64,000 nt of DNA from NCBI GenBank assembly GCA_036493915.1, contig DASXPA010000129.1, positions 1 through 64,000 on the forward strand. Direction: 5' to 3'. Source of the stretch: Palsa-1392 sp036493915. GTDB lineage: Bacteria; Verrucomicrobiota; Verrucomicrobiia; Chthoniobacterales; UBA10450. This document shows positions 17,513-28,294 of this stretch, one piece after another (position 1 is the stretch's first letter; each line of letters opens with the position of its first letter). The position numbers and the translations under genes were made by a program. The notes under the pieces are model-generated. The model worked only from the letters and a program-made list of their open reading frames with translations, was not told the DNA's origin and ran no database searches.

Positions 17513-20404
17513 ATGCCGAGGAGGGCAAGAAGAAGTCTTTTTTGTCATGTTCTACCGGTCCTTCTGGCGTTGCTGACGCAGAATAGTCTCCGGGATGCGA
17601 ACGCTTGCACCCAGCATTTGGCTTGTGCCGATGTCGTCCCGAAGGGGTTGAGCGCTTCGGACTGGAGCAGCGTTCGCGCCGCCTATGAAAGACATCAACG
17701 CGCAGTGACACCAATCAGGAGCGGATATCGGACACACAATCCGCGGCAAAGATGGACGACAGACTTTGATAACGGTGGATTCATCACCTATCCCGATGCG
17801 GGAAACTGGAAGTGGGGGTTCGAACTAAGGAGTTACGGTTTCCCGGGGGAAAAGAGAAATGTCCACCACGATTCAAAAATAAGAGTTGAAGGCGATAAAG
17901 TCATTTATCAACACGATTCCGCCCTTTCTGAATGGCTGGTCAACGATGAGCGCGGTTTGGAAGAGGGCTTTATTTTGGAAACAGCGCCCGGGAATGGAGA
18001 CGGCGGAAACGTAACTCTCGAGTTTGATCTTGCCTTTCGAGGTGATTTGCGGGCGCACCTTTCCTCAGCAGGCACGGCACTTTGCTTCCTCGATTCTGAC
18101 CGGAGGGAAATACTTACCTACTCCGATTTGAAGGTCTGGGATGGTACGGGAAAGACTCTGCCAGCTCATTTCGTTCTCTTAGGTGATGGCGTGCGATTGG
18201 TCATCGACGCGCGCGGCGCCCGTTATCCCATCACCGTGGATCCAATCGCCCAGCAAGCTTATCTGAAGGCTTCTAACACAGACGCCAACGATCATTTCGG
18301 AGAGTCCGTGGCGATCTCCGGCGACACCCTCGTCGTAGGAGCGCCCGAGGAATCGAGCGACGCGACAGGGATTAATGGCGACCAGATGAATAACAAGGCA
18401 GACCTCGCCGGTGCGGCCTACATCTTCGTGCGCAACGGCGGCATCTGGACTCAGCAAGCTTATCTAAAGGCCTCTAATACCGGCTCGGCTGATCGCTTTG
18501 GCAGTTTTGTTGCGATCTCTGGTGACACTGTCGTTGTGGGGGCGCCGTTGGAGGATAGCAAAGCGACCGGGGTTAACGGCGACCAAAACAATAACAGCGC
18601 TGGTGATGCCGGAGCGGCCTACGTATTTGTGCGCAGCGGCGGCACCTGGACTCAACAAGCTTATCTGAAAGCCTCCAACACGGAGAACCAAGACGAGTTC
18701 GGCATTTCAGTTTCGATCTCCGGCGAGACCGCGGTTGTCGGAGCATTTCAGGAAGACAGCAGCGCGACGGGAATCAACGGCGACCAAGCCGATAACAGCG
18801 CACCCCGAGCGGGTTCGGCCTACGTATTCCTGCGCTCGGGCGCGACTTGGACCCAACAAGCTTATCTAAAAGCTTCCAACACTGAAGCTGGCGACGGTTT
18901 CGGCGATGCAGTGGCAATCTCAGGCGACACCGTAGTCGTAACGGCCGTCTCAGAGGACAGCAATGCAACTGGTGTCAACGGAGACCAAAGTGATAATAGC
19001 GCAAATGACGCCGGAGCAGCCTATGTTTTCGCGCGTAGCGGCGTTACCTGGGCTCAGCAAGCCTATCTAAAGGCTTCCAATACCGGTTTCGGCGATGCCT
19101 TTGGTCGTTCCGTGGCGCTTTCTGGAGACACCGCAGTCGTCGGGGCATTCTTTGAAGACAGCGACGCGACCGGTGTCGATGGCGACCAAGGCGACAACAG
19201 CGCGGATAATTCCGGAGCGGCTTATGTTTTCGCGCGCAGCGGCGTTACTTGGACTCAGCAAGCTTATCTGAAAGCTTCCAATACTGATGCCGGCGACGGT
19301 TTCGGTTTTTCGGTGGGTATTTCGGGCGAACTTGTCGTGGTCGGGGCGCCTGTGGAAAGCAGCAGCGCGACGGGAATCAACGGCGACCAGAATAATGGAG
19401 GCGCTTACGCTTCCGGAGCAGCCTACCTCTTCGTGCGCAGTGGTGCCACTTGGATGCAGCAAACATACCTAAAAGCTTCCAATACCGACTCGGACGATCA
19501 GTTCGCCTTTTCTGCGGCGGTCTCGGGCAGCGTAGTGGCAGTAGGGGCTCTGATCGAAGACAGCAGCGCGACCGGAATCAACGGCGACCAAACCGACAAC
19601 AGCACAAGTGGTTCTGGAGCGGTGTACGTCTTCACTGGGTCGCCGACTACTTTGGGCAACATCTCCACGCGAGGGCGCGTCGAAACAGGCGATGATGTGC
19701 TCATCGGCGGCTTCATTATTGCGGGCGCAGCGCCAACGCAAGTCTTGCTTCGAGGGATTGGGCCTTCCCTTCCGCTCGAGGGGGCATTGGCTGATCCAAT
19801 CCTCGAGTTGCACGATGGCGCTGGGACGCTCATTGCCCGCAACGACAACTGGGTCAACTCACCCAACAAACAAGCAATCATCGATACAAAAATCCCGCCC
19901 AGTGACGATCGAGAGTCGGCTATCTTGAGAACGCTGGATCCCGGTCCCTACACGGCAATCCTGCGCGGCGTCAACAACACGACCGGCATCGGCTTGATCG
20001 AGGCTTACGACCTTGACCCTGCGGCTGGTTCCGAATTGGCCAATATCTCAACTCGCGGTTTGGTTCGGACTGGCGACAACGTCATGATCGGTGGCTTCAT
20101 TCTGGTCGGCCCTTCTCCACAGGAGGTGCTGGTGCGAGCGATCGGTCCCTCGCTCCCGGTCTCGGGGAAGTTGGCTGATCCAACGCTCGAATTGTTCGAT
20201 GGCAACGGCGTGCTCATCGCCTCGAACGACGATTGGCGCGATACGCAGGAGGCGGAGATCATGGCCACCACCATTCCACCAAAAAGAGACGCTGAATCTG
20301 CCGTCCTCGAGACGTTGCCGCCTGCCGCCTACACCGCGATTGTGCGAGGAAAAAACGAAACCACCGGAGTGGCGCTAGTGGAAGTCTATCAGTTGGATAA
20401 CTAA
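17513..20404 (+). CDS. Secreted FG-GAP repeat protein with Verrucomicrobia-type C-terminal repeats
   Basis: A 963-residue exported protein; the ATG at 17513 gives a signal peptide (MPRRARRSLFCHVLPVLLAL). A longer frame starts at 17438. After an N-terminal region (about 35-245) come seven FG-GAP type repeats of exactly 67 residues, each with A-Y-L-K-A-S-N-T, D-x-F-G, S-G-D-T, V-V-G-A and A-T-G-x-N-G-D-Q. This suggests a beta-propeller. Two about 125-residue repeats at the end start with NISTRG, continue GDNVMIGGFI, and contain V-R-A-I-G-P-S-L-P. I know this tail from many secreted verrucomicrobial proteins. The gene has no dispersed motif and lies between duplicated PBP 3' ends. Confidence 0.8.
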   Translation: MPRRARRSLFCHVLPVLLALLTQNSLRDANACTQHLACADVVPKGLSASDWSSVRAAYERHQRAVTPIRSGYRTHNPRQRWTTDFDNGGFITYPDAGNWKWGFELRSYGFPGEKRNVHHDSKIRVEGDKVIYQHDSALSEWLVNDERGLEEGFILETAPGNGDGGNVTLEFDLAFRGDLRAHLSSAGTALCFLDSDRREILTYSDLKVWDGTGKTLPAHFVLLGDGVRLVIDARGARYPITVDPIAQQAYLKASNTDANDHFGESVAISGDTLVVGAPEESSDATGINGDQMNNKADLAGAAYIFVRNGGIWTQQAYLKASNTGSADRFGSFVAISGDTVVVGAPLEDSKATGVNGDQNNNSAGDAGAAYVFVRSGGTWTQQAYLKASNTENQDEFGISVSISGETAVVGAFQEDSSATGINGDQADNSAPRAGSAYVFLRSGATWTQQAYLKASNTEAGDGFGDAVAISGDTVVVTAVSEDSNATGVNGDQSDNSANDAGAAYVFARSGVTWAQQAYLKASNTGFGDAFGRSVALSGDTAVVGAFFEDSDATGVDGDQGDNSADNSGAAYVFARSGVTWTQQAYLKASNTDAGDGFGFSVGISGELVVVGAPVESSSATGINGDQNNGGAYASGAAYLFVRSGATWMQQTYLKASNTDSDDQFAFSAAVSGSVVAVGALIEDSSATGINGDQTDNSTSGSGAVYVFTGSPTTLGNISTRGRVETGDDVLIGGFIIAGAAPTQVLLRGIGPSLPLEGALADPILELHDGAGTLIARNDNWVNSPNKQAIIDTKIPPSDDRESAILRTLDPGPYTAILRGVNNTTGIGLIEAYDLDPAAGSELANISTRGLVRTGDNVMIGGFILVGPSPQEVLVRAIGPSLPVSGKLADPTLELFDGNGVLIASNDDWRDTQEAEIMATTIPPKRDAESAVLETLPPAAYTAIVRGKNETTGVALVEVYQLDN
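18251..19657 (+). repeat. Seven in-frame 201-bp tandem repeats
   Basis: Units begin at 18251, 18452, 18653, 18854, 19055, 19256 and 19457, each 201 bp. The opening CA(G/A)CAAGCTTATCT is nearly invariant except in the last unit. Spacing is constant and divergence is mostly at third positions, so the array expanded by tandem duplication under coding constraint. Copy number could vary between strains. Confidence 0.9.
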
Positions 20405-20466
20405 GACTGACCAACTGGCGCGTTTTGCGCCGCGGGCGCTTCATCCATTTCCGCTGTAGCGGACAG

Positions 20467-20494
20467 CAAACACTTCTTCGGTGGCGGACGGTGA
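20467..20494 (+). repeat. Displaced copy of the PBP gene's last 28 bp
   Basis: Positions 20467-20494 match 17360-17387 at 25 of 28 bases. The three differences are CAT/CAC, CGA/CGG and TAA/TGA, all silent, so both copies still read K-H-F-F-G-G-G-R-stop. This looks like the end of a homologous PBP gene, not a random repeat. The two copies flank the FG-GAP gene. Confidence 0.85.
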
Positions 20495-20586
20495 GCGTGT
20501 TCCAGCCGGGGTTTTGATCCGGCTGGTTTAAACCTTGGCCCTTGTCTTCACCAAAGCCGAGGTTACCGACCCCGGCTGCAACACGC
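20495..20586. terminator. Composite hairpin between convergent genes
   Basis: GCGTGTTCCAGCCGGGGT (20495-20512) pairs with 20569-20586 (17 of 18), and an inner stem joins AACCTTGGC (near 20531) to GCCGAGGTT (near 20556). It lies between the 3' ends of the FG-GAP gene and the minus-strand glycine-zipper gene, so it may end transcription from both sides. A clear T-run is missing, so a pure repeat element is also possible. Confidence 0.6.
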
Positions 20587-20597
20587 GCCTAACGAGT

Positions 20598-21122
20598 CTA
20601 ACTTCCGGAGCCGACGTATTCGGCCGAGTAAGTATCGAACTTCGCGGTCGATCCGACCGGCGGTGGACTCTTCACGTCGTAAACATTATTCCCCACCACT
20701 TCCTGCGATTGCGTGTCCCAGATCATCACGCTCTTCTTCGCGCCGGCCGCGGTGTGTTGATCCTTCTCCGTATCGACCGCGATGTAACGCGTCTTGCGCG
20801 CTTTCATTTGGTGCTTCCGTTTCGCCGACATCTCAGCGTAAGCGCGTCGCGCACGTTCTTCAGCGATCCGGTGCTGCCGCTCGGTCGCTTCGTGCGTGGC
20901 GATGATGTAAGTGACTGCCGCGATGGCCGCTCCGGCCGCCACGCCGATCGCCGCTGATTCGCCGGCGCTCGCGCCGGCTGCGCTCGCGATTCCGCCCGCG
21001 GTGGCGCCGCCGGCTGCGCCAAAAACGCCGGCATTCTGCAATGGAGTCATGTCCGCACAGGCCGCCCCGAGCAACGAGACCGTCGCCACAAGAGCGGAAG
21101 ACTTTGACAAGGGAATTTTCAT
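20598..21122 (-). CDS. Glycine-zipper membrane/lipoprotein-like protein
   Basis: About 174 residues from the ATG at 21122 (MKIPLSKSSALVATVSLLG), an export signal with a Cys near residue 21 (GAAC). The lipobox is imperfect, so lipidation is uncertain. Residues about 30-72 are a glycine/alanine-rich zipper (FGAAGGATAGGIASAAGAS), which usually inserts in membranes. A basic helix follows and then a small beta domain (IWDTQSQEVVGNNVYDV), resembling periplasmic SH3-like tails. Function unknown. The longer frame to 21185 would add residues before the signal and is disfavoured. Confidence 0.7.
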   Translation of the reverse strand: MKIPLSKSSALVATVSLLGAACADMTPLQNAGVFGAAGGATAGGIASAAGASAGESAAIGVAAGAAIAAVTYIIATHEATERQHRIAEERARRAYAEMSAKRKHQMKARKTRYIAVDTEKDQHTAAGAKKSVMIWDTQSQEVVGNNVYDVKSPPPVGSTAKFDTYSAEYVGSGS

Positions 21123-21275
21123 AGAGCGCGACTTTGAGGCTGTCTTCGCGGAGTTGACAAGACTTTTGTTGCTAAACCATTGCATGCCGGTTTGGCGTTC
21201 TCATCGTGAGTCGTGCTAGCGATCTCACGAGTGACTCCTGACTCTCTCGTGGTGGCAAGGCGTGGCATTACTTGT

Positions 21276-21303
21276 GAGGTTCTTCGCTGCGCTCAGATGA
21301 CAG
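21276..21303. repeat. REP-like half-unit (family copy 2)
   Basis: GAGGTTCTTCGCTGCGCTCA followed by GATGACAG, a single arm of the palindrome at 14482. It lies in the 212-bp gap between the glycine-zipper gene and the end of the kinase gene. Confidence 0.75.
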
Positions 21304-21334
21304 GAGGTCGCCGGCGCGAACGAAAAGTGCGGAG

Positions 21335-23500
<2,166 letters not shown>

Positions 23501-23613
23501 CGAAAGACCGCACTATATCGTCCGATCCGCGCGCCGCGCCATGGCGAATCAAGCCTCAATCAACGTAGTCTTGTCGCACGCGAACTGCTGCCAGATAATC
23601 CGAACCATTCGTT

Positions 23614-24519
23614 ATGCCTGCCAAACTTCGCGTCACGCCGCTCGCCGGCGAACCCTTTGATCTCACGATCGGCAATACCGCCACGATCGGCCGAACGAGC
23701 GATAACATCGTTTGCCTGAGCGGCAGCCCGCTCGTCTCGCGCCAGCATGCGCTCGTCCGCTGCCACGACGGTTATCAGTATCAAATCATCGACCTCGGCA
23801 GCCGCAATGGCACCTATGTGAACGATCAGCGCGTCGTCATGCCGACAACCTTGAACCACGGCGCGCGCATTTTGATCGCAAAAAACGAGCTCATTTTTGA
23901 ACAGGTCGAGGACGATTTCGCGAGCGCGGCGCTTGAAGTCACCCTCGCTGGCTCGATGGCGGGCGCGCATTCCGCGGTCCAGCCGGTCGCGTTGCTCGTC
24001 TGCGACATCCGCGGTTTTAGCACGATGGCGGAGAAAATCTCCAGCTCCGATCTCGCCCAACATCTCGGCGTCTGGTTCCGCGAAGCGGGTAACCTCGTGA
24101 CGAAAAACGGTGGCACGATCGACAAGTTCATCGGCGACGCCGTGCTCGCCTACTGGAGCGGATGCGACGGCCAACCGGTCGATTGCGCCGCGACGCTGCA
24201 GATCGCGCGCGAGTTGTTGTCGTTAGCGGAAAAAACGAAGTGGTCCGACGGTCAACCGTTCCGCGTCGGCGTGGCGCTGCACTACGGCTCCGTCACCTGC
24301 GGCAATGTCGGCGTCGACGCACAACGCGACGCCACCGTCATCGGCGACGCGGTCAACACAGTCTTCCGCCTCGAGTCGGTGATGAAGGAACTCAACCAGG
24401 CGGTCGTGCTCTCGGCCGATTTCCGGGAGCACCTGCCCGCAGAGGAAAATCTGATCGATCTCGGCGAGAGAAAACTGAAGGGCAAACAGCAAGCGGTTGG
24501 AGTTTACGGGCTAACTTGA
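23614..24519 (+). CDS. FHA-domain class III adenylate/guanylate cyclase
   Basis: A 301-residue soluble protein. Residues about 1-95 form an FHA domain (ATIGRTSDN, SRQHALV, DLGSRNGTYVN) that binds phospho-threonine. Residues about 120-300 form a class III cyclase domain with metal-binding Asp131 (LLVCDIRGFS) and Asp175 (DKFIGDAVLAYW), and a GDAVNTVFRLE helix. The Lys next to the first Asp of DKFIGD favours ATP as substrate, so cAMP is the likely product (inference). It could be switched by the divergent Ser/Thr kinase. Its end overlaps the convergent mocA gene by 16 bp. Confidence 0.9.
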   Translation: MPAKLRVTPLAGEPFDLTIGNTATIGRTSDNIVCLSGSPLVSRQHALVRCHDGYQYQIIDLGSRNGTYVNDQRVVMPTTLNHGARILIAKNELIFEQVEDDFASAALEVTLAGSMAGAHSAVQPVALLVCDIRGFSTMAEKISSSDLAQHLGVWFREAGNLVTKNGGTIDKFIGDAVLAYWSGCDGQPVDCAATLQIARELLSLAEKTKWSDGQPFRVGVALHYGSVTCGNVGVDAQRDATVIGDAVNTVFRLESVMKELNQAVVLSADFREHLPAEENLIDLGERKLKGKQQAVGVYGLT

Positions 24520-25082
24520 AGCGCGCGGTAATCCGCCAACGTATCGATGTCGATCGCCCCTTGCGGGAAATCGACTGTCGCAACCTCGGCCGAATGCCGG
24601 GCGATGATCGCTTTCGCACCGTGCTCGTTAGGCAGCGCGAGCAAATTCGCGCGGTAGTGCCGCAGAAAAAGCGCCGGCACTCCGCAGGTTCCTGCGTAAG
24701 CGGAAGCGACGATCAGTTGCTGGGTTTCTTCCTGCGTCCGGATGATCAGTCGAATCAGTTCCGCGTCCACGTACGGCTGATCGCAAGCGGCAATCACGAG
24801 CGCTTCGCAAGCGGCCAACGCCTTGACGCCAACGCGAATGGAACTGCCAATGCCGTCCTTCCAGTTGTCGTTAGGCACAAGTTGCACGGTGAGACCTCGC
24901 AGGGCTGCGGCGATCGCTTCGCGATCCTGCCCGACGACGACCGCGACCGGCTCACAGCCGGCGCCAACCACCGCCTCGGCCATGCGCCTAACGAGCGATT
25001 GACCGCGAAAATCCAGTAACTGCTTCGGCTGACCGAGCCGGGTGGAACCGCCGGCGGCCAGCACGATCGCCGCGACTTTCAC
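24504..25082 (-). CDS. mocA: Molybdenum-cofactor cytidylyltransferase, MocA type
   Basis: A 192-residue nucleotidyltransferase with the signature loop VLAAGGSTRLGQPKQLL, then CDQPYVD for metal binding and G-V-P-A-L-F-x-R. The family transfers CMP to molybdopterin to give the dinucleotide form needed by xanthine-dehydrogenase-type enzymes. It overlaps xdhC by 4 bp and ends the PaoABC-XdhC-MocA gene row, which supports this over other sugar nucleotidyltransferases. Confidence 0.87.
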   Translation of the reverse strand: MKVAAIVLAAGGSTRLGQPKQLLDFRGQSLVRRMAEAVVGAGCEPVAVVVGQDREAIAAALRGLTVQLVPNDNWKDGIGSSIRVGVKALAACEALVIAACDQPYVDAELIRLIIRTQEETQQLIVASAYAGTCGVPALFLRHYRANLLALPNEHGAKAIIARHSAEVATVDFPQGAIDIDTLADYRALQVSP

Positions 25083-25978
25083 GCCACCGCCAGGTCCGGA
25101 ACGACGTGAATCGGCGCACGCCGCTCACGCAGCGATTTCGCTTCCCGGTCCGCGAAAACCTTTAGAATTTCCGCGACCATGGCGAGGGCGATTTGCTCCG
25201 GCCCTTCCGCCCCGATATCGAGACCGGCGGGCGCGAAAAGCTCGGAGCGCATCTCGACTCCTTCTTCCAGGAGCGCGTGGAGTAATGGGTCGCGGCGCAA
25301 GCGTGGACCGAGCAGCGCGACGTAGCGCAAGCCAAGCGGCAGGAGCTTTTGCAGCGCCGCGTAATCGCGTCCGTAGTTGTGCGTTTTCACGATCGCGGCC
25401 GTCCAGTCGTCTAATTCGTTAGGGAAGGTGGTCGCCTCGTCCCGTTCGATCACCTCCCACCCGAGGATGAAAGCGAATGCGCGCAGCGCAGCGCTGTCGG
25501 GACCTTCGCCAATCATGAGCAACCGCAAGGGCGGATGAACCATCTGCACGAAAGCGTCCGCAGGAATTTCGTCCGAGGGCTCGATCACCTTACTGCCTAA
25601 CGAGTCGCAATTCTCGAAAACCGTGGCCATCATACAGTCGCGGCGGCTTCGCTGCGCGGCGGAGAGAATGTCAAGCAGGCCTGGCCGCAGTCTTTCGACC
25701 AAGACTTCGATCGCACCATTGCAGCCGTAGCGCAGGCGCGTGTCGAAGTTCAGCAGTGTCGCTTTGCCAGTGGCGATTACCGTCTGCGCGCGAGTGGCCA
25801 CTTCCTCTTCGAGGCAACCGCCGCTCAGTGTGCCGGTGAAGTTGCCATCGCTCGCGATCAGCATGCGCGCGCCGGGACGGCGATAGCTGGAGCCGCGCGC
25901 CCTAACGAGTGTGGCAAGTGCGAACGGTTCGCCGTGTCGACGTTCAAACGCCGCAATGATGTCGCGAATTTCCTTCAT
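25079..25978 (-). CDS. XdhC/CoxI-family molybdenum-cofactor chaperone
   Basis: A 299-residue protein with an N-terminal XdhC domain (LATLVRARGSSYRRPGARML, then GTLSGGCLEEEV) and a C-terminal Rossmann-like domain (MIGEGPDS near residue 154, VALLGPRLRRD). Relatives bind molybdenum cofactor, protect it during sulfuration and hand it to the large subunit (PaoD/XdhC role). It follows paoC after a 67-bp gap containing a REP-like unit and overlaps mocA by 4 bp. Confidence 0.9.
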   Translation of the reverse strand: MKEIRDIIAAFERRHGEPFALATLVRARGSSYRRPGARMLIASDGNFTGTLSGGCLEEEVATRAQTVIATGKATLLNFDTRLRYGCNGAIEVLVERLRPGLLDILSAAQRSRRDCMMATVFENCDSLGSKVIEPSDEIPADAFVQMVHPPLRLLMIGEGPDSAALRAFAFILGWEVIERDEATTFPNELDDWTAAIVKTHNYGRDYAALQKLLPLGLRYVALLGPRLRRDPLLHALLEEGVEMRSELFAPAGLDIGAEGPEQIALAMVAEILKVFADREAKSLRERRAPIHVVPDLAVA

Positions 25979-26015
25979 CGTCTTAGTGCGTGCGCAAAGC
26001 CACTCGAACGCTCGT

Positions 26016-26043
26016 GAGGTCCTTCACTTCGTTCAGGATGACA
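26016..26043. repeat. REP-like half-unit (family copy 3)
   Basis: GAGGTCCTTCACTTCGTTCA followed by GGATGACA, a 28-bp relative of the copies at 14482, 21276 and 48727, placed between paoC and xdhC. In the transcript it would separate the structural and maturation genes. Confidence 0.8.
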
Positions 26044-26045
26044 AC

Positions 26046-28289
26046 TTAAATCAACTTATCCGGCGTGATCGGCAGGTCGCGCACGCGCCGGCCCGTCGCG
26101 TGGAAAACCGCATTCGCCACCGCGGCAGCGATGCCAGTGATCCCGATCTCGCCGATCCCGCGCGCCCCGATCGGGTTGAAATCAAAATCCGGCTCGCCCA
26201 CGAACTCGACGTCGATCTGCGGGATGTCGGCGTTCGTGGGAACGTGATATTCCGCAAGGTTGCCGTTCACCGGCAGACCTGTTTTCGGATCGTATTCCGT
26301 AGCTTCGGTCAAGGCCATACCGATGCCCATGACGACGCCGCCAATGATCTGGCTGCGCGCCGGTTTGTAGGTCACGACGCGGCCGCAGTTGATCACGCTG
26401 ACGACCCGCGTGACCTGCACGCGCGGCAGCAGCGGGTCGATTTTCACTTCGACAAAGTGCGCGCCCCACGATTGGAAGACCTGCTTTTTGTTCTTTTCCG
26501 GTTCGTGCAACTTGCTCTCGACCGCGAGTGAGTCTTTGCCCGCGCGTTGCAGAATGTCCGTGTAGCTGTCGGATTTTGTTTTGTCGTTTTTCAAACCGAT
26601 CCGACCCGGTTCGGTCATGCCGATGTCGTTAGGCGACATTCCATGGAGCGGCGATTTTGCATCTTTCACCGCGAGTTCGGCGAGCGCCTGATGCAGCAAT
26701 CCGGCGACATCGTGAATCGCGGTGCCGACGGTGCCGGTGGAGTTTGATCCGCCCGCGACGGGCCCGAACGGATAATCGGATTTGCCGAGCTCGAAGGTTA
26801 CTTTCTCAAAAGGGATGCCGAGTTGTTCTGACGAAATCTGGGTGAAGGCGGTGTAAGCGCCGGTGCCGAGATCGTGCGTTGCGCATTGCACCGTGGCGCT
26901 GCCGTCGACTTTCAAAATCGCTTTCGCCGCTGCGGCCATTTTGTGCGCCGGATAGGTGCATGTCGCCATGCCCCAGCCGACCATCAAGCTGCCGTCGCGC
27001 ATCGACGCAGGCTGTGGATTGCGTTTCGCCCAACCGAACTTTTCCGCGCCTAACGAATAGGCTTCCTTGAGATGTTTTGCGCTGAAGGGCTTTTCCTTGA
27101 TCGGATGCTCTTCTGCATAATTCGTTAGGCGCAACTGCAGCGGGTCCATCTTGAGCGCGACCGCGAGCTCGTCCATGGCGCATTCGAGCGCGTAGGTGCC
27201 GGGGCATTCGCCGGGCGCACGCATGAAGTTGGGCGTGGCGACGTTTACCGGATAAACGATCTCTTCCACTTTGATGTTCGGGCTCGCATACATGACGCCG
27301 GTCGAGCGCGCGCCGCACGACTCCGCCCAATCACCGACGGGAGAGGTGAGGGTATGACTGACGTGGCGCATCGCCTGCAACTTGCCATCCTTCGTCGCGG
27401 CCAACGCGATCGTCTGGCGCGTCGGCGTGCGATGTCCCGTGCAGGTAAACATCTCTTTGCGCGGGACGTGAAATTTCACCGGCCGACCCACGACTTTTGC
27501 CGCCATCGTGGTCAGCAGCTCGTGCGGCCAGACCGCGCCTTTGCTCCCGAAAGCGCCGCCGACGAAAGGATCGATGACGCGCACATTTTCGAGATCGAGG
27601 CCGTAGGTGCGGGCGAAGATGCTCTGGGCGCCTTTGACGAACTGGGTCGAATCCCAGGTGGTTAATTTTCGATCGCCATCTTCCCATGCCGCGATCGTGC
27701 CGTGCATCTCGATCGGGCTGTGGGTCTCGGTCGGCGTGAGGTAGGTCTCTTTGATGTTGATAAAGTTGCTGTTCTTGAGCGCGGGGCCGACGTCGCCTTT
27801 TTCCGGCTGCACTTTTTCGCCGTTGTTTTCCTCCGGTTTTTTCGCTTTGTGCTCGGCATCCTCCATCGTGAGAAGCGGCTCTTCCGGCGCGTAGTTCACC
27901 CGGACTAACGACGCGGCATATTGCGCCTGCTCGATCGTATCCGCGACGACGAGCGCGACATATTGCCCGGCGTAATGGACTTTGCCGTCGCTCAACGGAT
28001 TGCGTTCTTCGATGCGAATGCCTTCGGTGCGCGCTTTGCCACCTCCGCCTTCCTCTTTCTTTGGTTGCGGAGCATTTTGGTGGGTCAGAACTTTCAGGAC
28101 ACCGGGCGCGGACTCGGCGGCTTTCGTGTCCATCGCCGTGATCGTGCCTTTGGCAATGTTGCTAACGACCGGCCAGGCGTGAACTGCTTTGGGGATCTCG
28201 AATTCGACCGCGTATTTGGCGCCGCCGCTAACTTTTAATGGACCGTCCACGCGATTGCGGGCGGGACCGAGAATGTCTGTTTTCGCCAT
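26046..28289 (-). CDS. paoC: Molybdenum-binding large subunit of aldehyde oxidoreductase (PaoC-like)
   Basis: A 747-residue catalytic subunit of the xanthine-oxidase family. It begins VDGPLKVSGGAKYAVEF. It carries the Moco-binding motifs GGAFGSKGAVWPHE (residues about 240-255), MRAPGECPG, and GARGIGEIG near the end, with the probable catalytic Glu at about 714. It oxidises aldehydes or related compounds using Mo-MCD, passing electrons to the iron-sulfur and FAD subunits. The missing signal peptide is expected, because such complexes ride through the Tat system on the small subunit. It starts 5 bp after paoB. Confidence 0.9.
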   Translation of the reverse strand: MAKTDILGPARNRVDGPLKVSGGAKYAVEFEIPKAVHAWPVVSNIAKGTITAMDTKAAESAPGVLKVLTHQNAPQPKKEEGGGGKARTEGIRIEERNPLSDGKVHYAGQYVALVVADTIEQAQYAASLVRVNYAPEEPLLTMEDAEHKAKKPEENNGEKVQPEKGDVGPALKNSNFINIKETYLTPTETHSPIEMHGTIAAWEDGDRKLTTWDSTQFVKGAQSIFARTYGLDLENVRVIDPFVGGAFGSKGAVWPHELLTTMAAKVVGRPVKFHVPRKEMFTCTGHRTPTRQTIALAATKDGKLQAMRHVSHTLTSPVGDWAESCGARSTGVMYASPNIKVEEIVYPVNVATPNFMRAPGECPGTYALECAMDELAVALKMDPLQLRLTNYAEEHPIKEKPFSAKHLKEAYSLGAEKFGWAKRNPQPASMRDGSLMVGWGMATCTYPAHKMAAAAKAILKVDGSATVQCATHDLGTGAYTAFTQISSEQLGIPFEKVTFELGKSDYPFGPVAGGSNSTGTVGTAIHDVAGLLHQALAELAVKDAKSPLHGMSPNDIGMTEPGRIGLKNDKTKSDSYTDILQRAGKDSLAVESKLHEPEKNKKQVFQSWGAHFVEVKIDPLLPRVQVTRVVSVINCGRVVTYKPARSQIIGGVVMGIGMALTEATEYDPKTGLPVNGNLAEYHVPTNADIPQIDVEFVGEPDFDFNPIGARGIGEIGITGIAAAVANAVFHATGRRVRDLPITPDKLI

Positions 28290-28294
28290 ATGGG

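Noticed and set aside
18251..19657. CRISPR-like periodic repeats
   Set aside because: The period is 201 bp, in frame and translated into FG-GAP units; there are no spacers or cas genes.
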